A stretch of DNA of 8,361 nt from an uncultured Methylocystaceae bacterium (lineage in GTDB: Bacteria; Pseudomonadota; Alphaproteobacteria; Rhizobiales; Beijerinckiaceae). Of this stretch, positions 1 through 6,160 are shown one piece after another. The notes under the pieces are model-generated. The model made no database searches. It had not been told where the DNA came from and saw nothing but the letters and a program-made list of their open reading frames with translations. Numbering within the stretch: the first letter of the stretch is position 1; each line of letters opens with the position of its first letter. The translations under genes were made by a program, and so were the position numbers. The stretch is taken from NCBI GenBank assembly GCA_945956975.1, contig CAMFKC010000075.1:1-8361 (forward strand), read 5' to 3'.

Positions 1-77
1 CGCCCACGCCGTAGCCGCCGCGCCCCGCCTTCGCTTATCCTCGCGCCGAAAACCAGATCGGATCGGGCCGGGGAAAC

Positions 78-1229
78 ATGACCGACATCGTCGCAGCCGC
101 CGTCGCGCTGCAACCGGAAATCCGCGCGCGCGCCGCCGAGATCGAGAAGGCCAGGCGCCTGCCGGCCGATGTCGCGCAGGCGCTGGCCCGCGCCGGGCTC
201 TTCCGCATGGCGACGCCGAAGGAGATCGGCGGGCTGGAGGCCCCGCCAGCCGACATTTTCCGCGCCATCGAGGCCGTGGCCGAGGCCGACGCGTCGGCCG
301 GCTGGTGCGTGATGATCGGCGCGACGTCGGGCATGACGTCGGCCTGGCTGCCCGCCGACGTCGCCCGCCCGATCTTCGGCCCGCCCGACGTCATCACCTG
401 CGGCGTCTTCGCGCCGATGGGCCGCGCGGTGGAGGAGGGCGGCGATTATGTCGTCAACGGCAGGTGGCAATGGGCGTCAGGCTCGGCCAATTGCCAGTGG
501 CTGATGGGCGGCTGCGCGATTCTCGCCGACGGCGCGCCGCGCAAGCTGCCCAATGGCGCGCTCGATTCGCGGATGATCATCTTTCCCCGCGAGAAGGTGG
601 AGCTGATCGATTCGTGGAATGTCGCCGGCCTTTGCGGCACAGGCTCCGGCGAGATGCAGGTGAAGAACCTGCGCGCGCCAAAAGCGCATTCCGCCTCCAT
701 CGTGGTGGACAGGCCGCAGGCGCAGGGGCCGCTCTACGCTTTCCCGGTGTTCGGCCTGCTGGCGCTGGGCGTCGCCTCTGTCCTGATCGGCAATGCGCGC
801 GCGGCGATCGACGAACTCGTCGATCTCGCCAGCGGCAAGCGGCCCCAGGGCTCGACCCGCGTGCTCGCGGAACGCGCCACCGCGCAGGCCACCCTCGCCG
901 AAAATGTCGCGCGCCTGCGCGGGGCCCGCGCCTACATGCACGAAGCGGTCGACGAAGCCTGGGACAAGGCGCGCGCGACGGGAGCCGTTGAGCTTGACCA
1001 GCGCGCCGCGCTGCGGCTGGCCGCCACCCATGCTGCGCGCACGGCCGTCGCAGTCACGCGAGAAATGGCCGAGCTCGGCGGCGGCTCCTCGGTCTTTCTC
1101 GCCTCGCCGCTGCAGAGGCGCCTGCGCGACGCCTTCGTCGGCGCGCAGCACATGATGGTGGCGCCCCAGACGAACGAACTGACCGGCCGCTACCTCATGG
1201 GACTGCCGACGGACGCGAGCTTCCTCTGA
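78..1229 (+). CDS. Acyl-CoA dehydrogenase-fold flavoprotein, probably a two-component flavin monooxygenase oxygenase subunit (HsaA-like)
   Basis: This is a 383-residue protein with the acyl-CoA dehydrogenase fold. An N-terminal helical part (about 1-110) is followed by a beta domain with GRWQWASGS at 128-136 and WNVAGLCGTGS at 180-190. The C-terminal helical bundle holds GGGSS at 334-338 and SPLQRRLRDAFVGAQHM at 343-359. The WxWxSG, GxGTGS and PLQRxxRD...QHM pattern is that of the group D flavin monooxygenase branch (HsaA, HpaH-like, indole-acetate or dibenzothiophene-type enzymes), which uses reduced flavin supplied by a partner reductase. I see no recognisable acyl-CoA dehydrogenase catalytic glutamate motif. 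The ATG at 78 follows a GGGGAAAC stretch acting as ribosome binding site. An open frame from base 1 ends in TGA at 79-81, so the start may sit in an ATGA overlap with an upstream gene. No flavin reductase is in view, and the substrate is unknown. The 3' end overlaps the convergent regulator gene by 40 bp. Confidence 0.85.
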   Translation: MTDIVAAAVALQPEIRARAAEIEKARRLPADVAQALARAGLFRMATPKEIGGLEAPPADIFRAIEAVAEADASAGWCVMIGATSGMTSAWLPADVARPIFGPPDVITCGVFAPMGRAVEEGGDYVVNGRWQWASGSANCQWLMGGCAILADGAPRKLPNGALDSRMIIFPREKVELIDSWNVAGLCGTGSGEMQVKNLRAPKAHSASIVVDRPQAQGPLYAFPVFGLLALGVASVLIGNARAAIDELVDLASGKRPQGSTRVLAERATAQATLAENVARLRGARAYMHEAVDEAWDKARATGAVELDQRAALRLAATHAARTAVAVTREMAELGGGSSVFLASPLQRRLRDAFVGAQHMMVAPQTNELTGRYLMGLPTDASFL

Positions 1230-1771
1230 CGGTGCGGCATCGGCTGCAGTTCGATCACGGCGCCGCCGAGCATCGCGTTGAACAGACGCATCATCAGCGA
1301 AATCTGCGCCTGCATGATCTTGCGCAGGTGCGGGCACTTCGCCATTGACCCTTTCAGGATACGATAGCCGCGCTGTACGTCGTGCTCGACGTAGCCGAGG
1401 TCCATCAGCCGCGCGACCTTGCGGCGCACGGTCGTGCGCGGCATGCCGGAAATCTCCGCCAGCGGCAGAAGGCGGATCCAGGCGTAATCTTCCTCGATGC
1501 GGTCGTCGACGGACTGATACCGGTCGAGATTGGCGGGATCGGCCATGATGTGCGCGACGCTGGCGACGCAAACCGCGCAGAGAATGAAGTAGCTGTCGAT
1601 GTCGCCCTGAAATCGCTGCGCGACCATGCGCGCCATTTCCATCGAATACTGGTTGAAGCTGTGGGCGACGATCAGGCCGTTGTCCCGCGCCGCCTTGCGT
1701 TGCAGTCGCGCCTTCATCGATTCCTGCGCCTTTGGCTCGAGCGAGGCCGTAACAGTGTCCAATATGGACAT
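1190..1771 (-). CDS. Winged helix-turn-helix transcriptional regulator (MarR/GntR-like)
   Basis: The product is 193 residues from the ATG at 1771. Residues about 103-128 read as a DNA-binding helix-turn-helix (PLAEISGMPRTTVRRKVARL) followed by a wing-like MDLGYVEHDVQRGYRIL. The region before it (about 35-77) is helical and rich in Met, Ala and Cys, and could be a dimerisation or ligand part. I do not recognise the exact family; MarR-like is the best guess. It is convergent with the flavin monooxygenase gene and divergent from the MFS transporter gene, so either could be its target. The start is uncertain: the ATG at 1771 has no clear ribosome binding site, whereas the in-frame ATG at 1717 (residue 19) is preceded by AGGA 4 nt away, giving 175 residues. 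An inverted repeat at 1756-1770 lies inside the first codons of the longer form. An in-frame TTG at 1831 is also possible but would add 20 residues of non-conserved appearance. Confidence 0.8.
   Translation of the reverse strand: MSILDTVTASLEPKAQESMKARLQRKAARDNGLIVAHSFNQYSMEMARMVAQRFQGDIDSYFILCAVCVASVAHIMADPANLDRYQSVDDRIEEDYAWIRLLPLAEISGMPRTTVRRKVARLMDLGYVEHDVQRGYRILKGSMAKCPHLRKIMQAQISLMMRLFNAMLGGAVIELQPMPHRQRKLASVGSPMR
1756..1770. promoter_or_regulatory. Inverted repeat TGTCCA-N3-TGGACA, possible operator of the regulator gene
   Basis: The bases TGTCCAATATGGACA form perfect 6-bp arms around a 3-bp centre. On the minus strand a TTGACC hexamer (1791-1786) and a CATATT hexamer (1766-1761) are spaced 19 bp apart, so the palindrome would cover the -10 region of a possible promoter for the regulator gene. 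This only works if translation starts at the downstream ATG (1717), which has the better ribosome binding site. Operator function is inferred and not demonstrated by the sequence. Confidence 0.35.
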
Positions 1772-2099
1772 CAGCTGACTTGCCCGGTCAACACGTAATT
1801 TTGCAGATTGTCCGCGGGGCAGGTCCTGCAAACGAGCGAAGGCTTAGAGGAGGCGGGTTGGCGCATCGGCCGGCAGGGAAGGGGCGGATCGTTCGATCTT
1901 TCCGCGCCTTCCCCCTGTCCTGTATCGTCCCCGTTCCCACGCTTGACGTCGCTCACGCGCTATAGCGTCGCACCCGGCCGGATTGGCTCAAACTGCCGCC
2001 AAATGCGGCGGCGCGGGCGCCCTTTCTGTGAGCAGTCGCACTCGACGCAATTCCACGCCGCGCCTACATTCATGACCAGAACTTGGCCGGGATGCAGGA
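1772..2099. other. Divergent intergenic region between regulator and MFS genes
   Basis: This stretch of 328 bp has no convincing gene. It holds an imperfect stem-loop at 1876-1913, a 10-bp palindrome CGCTATAGCG at 1958-1967, a GCCGCC/GGCGGC hairpin at 1995-2012, and the palindrome GGGCGCCC at 2015-2022. A TTGACG hexamer at 1943-1948 is followed by TATAGC at 1961-1966, but the 12-bp spacer is too short for a normal sigma-70 promoter. Both divergent promoters presumably lie here or at its edges. Reading frames that cross the region show no conserved-looking protein. Confidence 0.6.
1876..1913. repeat. Imperfect inverted repeat in the regulator-MFS intergenic region
   Basis: The arms GGGAAGG (1876-1882) and CCTTCCC (1907-1913) pair over 7 bp. 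After one G/G mismatch, GCGGA (1884-1888) pairs with TCCGC (1901-1905). The 12-nt centre lies within a second near-palindrome, GATCGTTCGATC at 1887-1898. No T-run follows on either strand, so an intrinsic terminator is unlikely. A regulator binding site or a structured leader are alternatives. Confidence 0.5.
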
Positions 2100-3434
2100 A
2101 TGAGCTTTGCCGATGCGCCGCGCAATGGCGATCCGATCGCCGTCGCGCCGACCATCCTGCCGGCGGCCCAGCGTTTGCGCATCCTCGCCTATTTCGGGGG
2201 GCTCACCGTTATTTTGGCGCTGGCTGATCCCGCTGGCGGCCTTCTCGACATACCCTTGAGTTTCTACCTCAAGAACAAGCTCGGCCTGTCGGCGACCGAA
2301 GTCTCGGTCTTTCAGGCGATTGCGGGCCTGCCGCTGCTGGTCGCCTTCCTGTTCGGCTTCGCGCGCGACCGCTGGAATTTGCTCGGCCTGCGCGACCGCG
2401 GCCTGATGATCGTCTTCGGGGCGGTCGCGGCGGCGCTCTATCTGGGCTTCGCCTTCACGCCGATGAATTACGCGACCTTGCTGCTCGCGATCTTCCTGCT
2501 CACGGCCTTCACGCTTTTTCTCGACGCCGCCGAAAACGGGCTGGCTTCCGTTCTCGGCCAGCAGCACGCCATGCCCGGCCAGATGAGCGCGACCTGGAGC
2601 GCTTTCGGCTCCGTGCCGGCGGTCGGCGCGCTGTTGCTCGGCGGCTATTTCTCGGACTGGCTGGAAGACCAGGACGGCAACATCGCCGCGCGCGCGCTGT
2701 TTCTCGTCGGCGCCGGCTTGTCGATCCTCGTCGTGCTCTACGCCCTGCTGCGCCCGCGCGCCGTGTTCGACAATCTTCGCGACGAGCGCCTGGAGTCCGG
2801 CCGCCCGATGCGCGACCTCCGGCGCCTCTTGCGCCACAAGCCGATCTACCCGGCGCTGATCATCTGGATGCTCTGGAACTTCGCCCCGGGCTCCTCCACC
2901 CCGCTGCAATATTACCTGCAGAACACGCTGAAGGCGCCTGATTCCGTCTGGGGCCAATGGAGCGCGATCTTCGCGGCCTCCTTCGTGCCCACCTACATTC
3001 TGTTCGGCTGGCTGTGCACGCGCGTCTCGCTGAAGAAACTGCTGTGGTGGGGCACGATCGTCGCCATCCCGCAATTCGTGCCGCTGCTCTTCATCCACTC
3101 GACGACGGCCGCGCTGGTCGCGGCCGTGCCGATGGGCCTGATGGGCGGCATGGCGACAGCGGCCTATCTCGACCTGATGATCCGCTCGTGCCCGCCGCGC
3201 CTGCAGGGCACGGCGATGATGGCATCCTCGGGCCTCTACTACATCTCCGCGCATCTCGGCGATGTCTGGGGCGCCTTCATCTATGAGAAATACGGCGGCT
3301 TCACCATTTGCGTGGCGATGATTACGGTCGCCTATGCGCTGATCGCGCCCGTGCTGCTAACCGTGCGCGACGAACTCACCCTGCTGCCGGACAACGAGGT
3401 CGGCTCTCAGTCGCGCGACAGCGTCACGAGCTGA
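2100..3434 (+). CDS. Major facilitator superfamily transporter, folate/biopterin (BT1)-like
   Basis: This is a 444-residue inner-membrane protein with about 12 hydrophobic segments in two halves, separated by a charged cytoplasmic loop at about 219-248. FYLKNKLGLSATEV at 55-68, then GFARDRW at 86-92 after TM2, resemble the folate/biopterin transporter branch, as does the start of the second half (WNFAPGSSTPLQYYLQ, 259-274). The stretch CPPRLQGTAMMASSGLYYI (364-382) also fits that branch. Substrate cannot be read from sequence; the BT1 assignment is from remembered motif shape and could be only a general MFS match. The ATG at 2100 follows AGGA with almost no spacing. A three-codon frame starting at 2092 ends in TGA overlapping this ATG. 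The gene is divergent from the regulator and its last 28 bp overlap the convergent rquA-like gene. Confidence 0.85.
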   Translation: MSFADAPRNGDPIAVAPTILPAAQRLRILAYFGGLTVILALADPAGGLLDIPLSFYLKNKLGLSATEVSVFQAIAGLPLLVAFLFGFARDRWNLLGLRDRGLMIVFGAVAAALYLGFAFTPMNYATLLLAIFLLTAFTLFLDAAENGLASVLGQQHAMPGQMSATWSAFGSVPAVGALLLGGYFSDWLEDQDGNIAARALFLVGAGLSILVVLYALLRPRAVFDNLRDERLESGRPMRDLRRLLRHKPIYPALIIWMLWNFAPGSSTPLQYYLQNTLKAPDSVWGQWSAIFAASFVPTYILFGWLCTRVSLKKLLWWGTIVAIPQFVPLLFIHSTTAALVAAVPMGLMGGMATAAYLDLMIRSCPPRLQGTAMMASSGLYYISAHLGDVWGAFIYEKYGGFTICVAMITVAYALIAPVLLTVRDELTLLPDNEVGSQSRDSVTS

Positions 3435-4159
3435 TAGAGGCCTGCGAAGAAGCGCTTCGGCTCTGTCGCGCGCGTGCCCGCCGGCGCGAAGTCCACCACT
3501 GGCCTGCGCCACATGTCGATCGCGAACGGCTCGAGCACGGTCAGCACCGGGATCATCAGCAGCCGCCACGGGCTCCACCAGCGCGGCCTGGCGTATTCCA
3601 TCACCACCACCTTGCCGCCGGGCTTGGTCACGCGTAGCGTCTCCGCGATGGTGCGGCGGCGGACGTCCTCGGGCTGTTCGTGCAGCAGGAAGAAAAGGAC
3701 GGAGCGGTCGAACCGCCCGTCCGGAAAATCGAGCCGCGAGGCGTCCATCACATGCGTGCGCAGCGGCGCGTCCGGCGGCAGTTTGGCCTCGAGATTGTGG
3801 ATCTGCGCGGGCACGACGTCGATCACGTCGAGCCGGCCGCCCTGCGGCGCGACACGGGTCAGCAGCGTGGGCGTAAAGTCGCCGTAGGCGCAGGCCACCT
3901 GCAGCGTGCGCCCGCCATAGTCCGGCCCGAGCGCGGCTTGGGTCGCCTCCTTCAGGCGGCGGTAGTTGCCCCACAGGATGGCGTTGATCAGCCACTGGCG
4001 CTCGAAGAAGCTGACCGCCTTCGGATGGACGTAGGCCCACCAATAGTGCTGGCTGAGATAGCCGGGGACCTGAGAGCGCCTGGAGGCGGTCTCGCTTGTG
4101 TCGACGACATCCGCTTGGACGACGTCGAACCTTCTGTCGGTCACGCTTTCCATGGGCAT
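3407..4159 (-). CDS. rquA: RquA-like rhodoquinone biosynthesis protein (class I methyltransferase fold)
   Basis: The 250-residue product has a class I SAM-binding fold: LQVACAYGDFTP at 86-97 at the place of motif I, an acidic D114 ending strand 2, DASRLDFPDGRFD at 139-151, and RVTKPGGKVVVMEYA at 176-190. The N-terminal block GYLSQHYWWAYVHPKAV (33-49) followed by FERQWLINAILWGNYRRL (52-69) is what I recognise as typical of RquA from Rhodospirillum-type bacteria. The usual glycine-rich GxGxG is replaced by ACAYGD, as in that family. RquA converts ubiquinone to rhodoquinone by exchanging a methoxy for an amino group, with SAM reported as the amino donor. Rhodoquinone then serves anaerobic fumarate reduction. 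No fumarate reductase genes are in view. The start is uncertain: ATG at 4159, ATG at 4153 and GTG at 4144 are all close, and the last has GGAAA just upstream. If not RquA, it is an uncharacterised methyltransferase of the same fold. Confidence 0.75.
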   Translation of the reverse strand: MPMESVTDRRFDVVQADVVDTSETASRRSQVPGYLSQHYWWAYVHPKAVSFFERQWLINAILWGNYRRLKEATQAALGPDYGGRTLQVACAYGDFTPTLLTRVAPQGGRLDVIDVVPAQIHNLEAKLPPDAPLRTHVMDASRLDFPDGRFDRSVLFFLLHEQPEDVRRRTIAETLRVTKPGGKVVVMEYARPRWWSPWRLLMIPVLTVLEPFAIDMWRRPVVDFAPAGTRATEPKRFFAGLYQLVTLSRD

Positions 4160-4171
4160 TTGTCTATGCCC
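4154..4171 (-). promoter_or_regulatory. Hairpin over the rquA-like start codon
   Basis: GGGCAT and ATGCCC form perfect 6-bp arms around a 6-nt loop. In the minus-strand mRNA the first AUG of the rquA-like frame is the beginning of the 3' arm, so the start codon would be paired. No good Shine-Dalgarno sequence lies upstream. It could limit initiation at this AUG, or merely show that the true start is further downstream (4153 or GTG 4144). Confidence 0.35.
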
Positions 4172-4261
4172 GTTTACGTCAGCACGCGTTGCGCTGCCTC
4201 AAAGCGGGCCCGCAAGAGGGGCCGTTAGCAAGGCCTTGGCTTGGGGCGCGAATTGAGGAAA
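4160..4261. other. Gap between hydrolase and rquA-like gene
   Basis: This 102-bp spacer holds two perfect 10-bp palindromes, GCGGGCCCGC (4204-4213) and CAAGGCCTTG (4229-4238). Neither is followed by a T-run, so no intrinsic terminator is evident. I also see no clear promoter, so it is open whether rquA is read through from the liv operon or has its own start. Confidence 0.5.
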
Positions 4262-5101
4262 TCAGCCCTTCAGGAAGGTCTCGACCAGCCCGATCTGGTC
4301 CGGGGTATTCAGGGCAGGGGCGTGGCCGCAGCCCGCGATCTCCACCACCCGGCAGCGCGGATTTTCCTGCGGCATGCGCTGCGCGGGTTCGCGCAGCAGC
4401 AGGTCGGAATTTTCCCCGCGCAGGCACAGCATCGCGCAATCGAGCGCGCGCCATTGCTCCCATTGCGCGTAATCGTCGGGATGGTGGGTGAACTGCATCA
4501 CCATGTTCGGATCGTAATGCGTGGTGATCCCGCCGTCGGGCAGGCGCCGCGTCGACGTCTCCGCCATCCGCCGCCATTGTGCATCGCTGAGATAGCCGTA
4601 GGGCAGATAGACTTGGCGCAGATAGGCTTCGAGTTCGCTCACGCGCTCGAAGCGCGGCGGCTTGCCGGCGTAGGAGCGGATGCGCTCGATAGCCGCGGGA
4701 TTCAGCTCCGGCCCGATGTCGTTGAGCACGAGCCTGCCGATGCGCCCCTTGAGCGCGCCGGCGCCCGCGCGGATCGCAATCGCGCCGCCCATCGACGTGC
4801 CGACCCAGTCGAAACTCTGCCAACCCAACGCATCGACGAACGCGGTCGCAAGCTTCGCATAGAAGTCGAGGCAATATTCGGCTTCCGGCTGCGGGCTCCA
4901 TTGCGACAGGCCGCGCCCGATCGTGTCCGGCGCGACGATGTGCCAGTCCTTTTGCAAGGCATCCGCGAGGTCGTCGAAATCGCGGCCCGTACGCGCGAGC
5001 CCGTGCCAGAGCACGAGCTTCGGCCTGCCCACTTCGCCCCATTCCATGAAGTGCAGTTCGCGGTCGAGGATTGTGACGTAGTTCGAGACGGGCCCGCTCA
5101 T
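4262..5101 (-). CDS. Alpha/beta hydrolase, coupled to the Liv transporter operon
   Basis: A 279-residue alpha/beta hydrolase with a full catalytic set. The oxyanion-hole HG is at 33-34 (LVLWHGLARTGRDF), the nucleophile elbow GTSMGG gives Ser103, the acid is probably Asp233 in LRGENSDLL, and His260 sits in AGCGHAP. A cap region of about 135-210 lies between. There is no signal peptide, so it acts in the cytoplasm. Such enzymes cleave esters, lactones, amides or vinylogous C-C bonds; which of these cannot be told. Its ATG overlaps the TGA of livM (ATGA at 5098-5101), and GGAG lies 8 nt upstream inside livM. This coupling implies equal expression with the transporter and a role in processing what it imports. 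It is the last gene of the operon before a 102-bp gap to rquA. Confidence 0.9.
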   Translation of the reverse strand: MSGPVSNYVTILDRELHFMEWGEVGRPKLVLWHGLARTGRDFDDLADALQKDWHIVAPDTIGRGLSQWSPQPEAEYCLDFYAKLATAFVDALGWQSFDWVGTSMGGAIAIRAGAGALKGRIGRLVLNDIGPELNPAAIERIRSYAGKPPRFERVSELEAYLRQVYLPYGYLSDAQWRRMAETSTRRLPDGGITTHYDPNMVMQFTHHPDDYAQWEQWRALDCAMLCLRGENSDLLLREPAQRMPQENPRCRVVEIAGCGHAPALNTPDQIGLVETFLKG

Positions 5102-6159
5102 GATTTCGGCTCCGCGCGCAATTTCCCGACGATGCCGGTCGGGAAGAAATAGACCGAGAGGATGAAGAGGATGCCGAGCCAGAGCAGCCAGCGATCCGGA
5201 TTGAAGAAATTGGCGATGAAGCCGGCGCCGGACGCGTTGAGCGCGCCGAAGGCCGCGCCCATCAGCGTCTGCAGGTAGTTCTCAGCCAGAACGAACAGCG
5301 CCGCGCCGATGATCGCGCCATAGAGCGTGCCCATGCCGCCGATGACGACAATGAGAAGAATGTCGATCATGATGTTGAAGGACAGGCTCGTGTCCGGCCC
5401 GGTGTAGCGCAGCCACAGCGCGTTCAGCGCGCCTGCGCAGGCCGCGAAGACGGCGGCCAGAACATTGGCGATGGTGCGGTGGTGGATGATGCGATAGCCG
5501 AGCGCCTCCGCGCGGAACGGGTTCTCGCGGATCGCCTGGAGCACGCGGCCGAATGGCGATTCGACGATGCGCAGCATGACGAGGAAGAGAACCGCGACGC
5601 TGACGAAGACGAGGTAGTAGGACAGCGTGCGCCCGGAGATCGTGATGTCGAACGGTCCGTTCTCGATCAGCTTGAAGCCAGGTCGCAACACCTCGGGAAC
5701 ACGAAACGTGCGTCCGTCCTCGCCGCCGGTGAGCCACGATAATTGCGACGCGAGCACCGCGAAGGCGGAAGCGACGGCCAAGGTCACCATGGCGAAGAAG
5801 ATCGTCTGCACGCGCAGCGAGAACAGGCCAATGGCAAGCGCCAGAAGCGCGGCGAAGAATATGGCCGCCGCAAGCCCGAGCGCGATCGCGCCCCAGGACG
5901 GCCCGAGCGCATAGAGCGTGATCGCGATGCCGTAGGCGCCGATGCCGAAGAACATCGTATGCGCGAAGGAGACGATGCCGGCGTAACCCAGCAGCAGGTC
6001 GTAGGAGGCGACGAGCAGCGCGAACACGCAGATCTTCGCCGCGACATTCAGCGGTTTCGAGCCTGGAAACAGGAAGGGCGCGAGCGCCAGCACCACGACG
6101 ATGAGGACGAGCAGCGCCGTCAGGATTTTTCCGCGCGGGGGATTGCCGGAGAGGATCAT
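5098..6159 (-). CDS. livM: Branched-chain amino acid-type ABC transporter permease (LivM family)
   Basis: This 353-residue permease has about ten hydrophobic segments. Family marks are GYAGIVSFAHTMFFGIGAY at 58-76, TGGEDG at 144-149, the cytoplasmic coupling loop RENPFRAEALGY at 211-222 and VIGGMGTLYGAIIGAALF at 272-289. LivM pairs with LivH to form the membrane channel, driven by LivG and LivF in the cytoplasm. This HAAT family moves branched-chain amino acids, but also urea, amides and aromatic acids, so the gene name does not fix the substrate. The ATG at 6159 is 1 nt after the livH stop. The stop codon overlaps the hydrolase start. Confidence 0.93.
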   Translation of the reverse strand: MILSGNPPRGKILTALLVLIVVVLALAPFLFPGSKPLNVAAKICVFALLVASYDLLLGYAGIVSFAHTMFFGIGAYGIAITLYALGPSWGAIALGLAAAIFFAALLALAIGLFSLRVQTIFFAMVTLAVASAFAVLASQLSWLTGGEDGRTFRVPEVLRPGFKLIENGPFDITISGRTLSYYLVFVSVAVLFLVMLRIVESPFGRVLQAIRENPFRAEALGYRIIHHRTIANVLAAVFAACAGALNALWLRYTGPDTSLSFNIMIDILLIVVIGGMGTLYGAIIGAALFVLAENYLQTLMGAAFGALNASGAGFIANFFNPDRWLLWLGILFILSVYFFPTGIVGKLRAEPKS

Positions 6160-6160
6160 G

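Noticed and set aside
477..1571. Long minus-strand frame over the flavoprotein and regulator genes
   Set aside because: Arg/Ala/Gly-rich composition; both underlying genes have clear family motifs in other frames.
1943..1966. TTGACG...TATAGC as a promoter for the MFS gene
   Set aside because: The 12-bp spacer is too short for a sigma-70 promoter; kept only as a remark in the intergenic entry.
1995..2025. GCCGCC/GGCGGC hairpin and GGGCGCCC followed by TTTCT as a terminator
   Set aside because: No plus-strand gene ends upstream of it, and the T-run is too short and interrupted.
1808..2227. Plus-strand frame through the regulator-MFS intergenic region
   Set aside because: The second half lies out of frame over the MFS N-terminus, and the first half has no protein-like pattern or ribosome binding site.
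2070..3254. Long minus-strand frame antisense to the MFS gene
   Set aside because: Arg/Glu/Gln-rich translation without domain features, explained by high GC and the codon bias of the real gene on the other strand.
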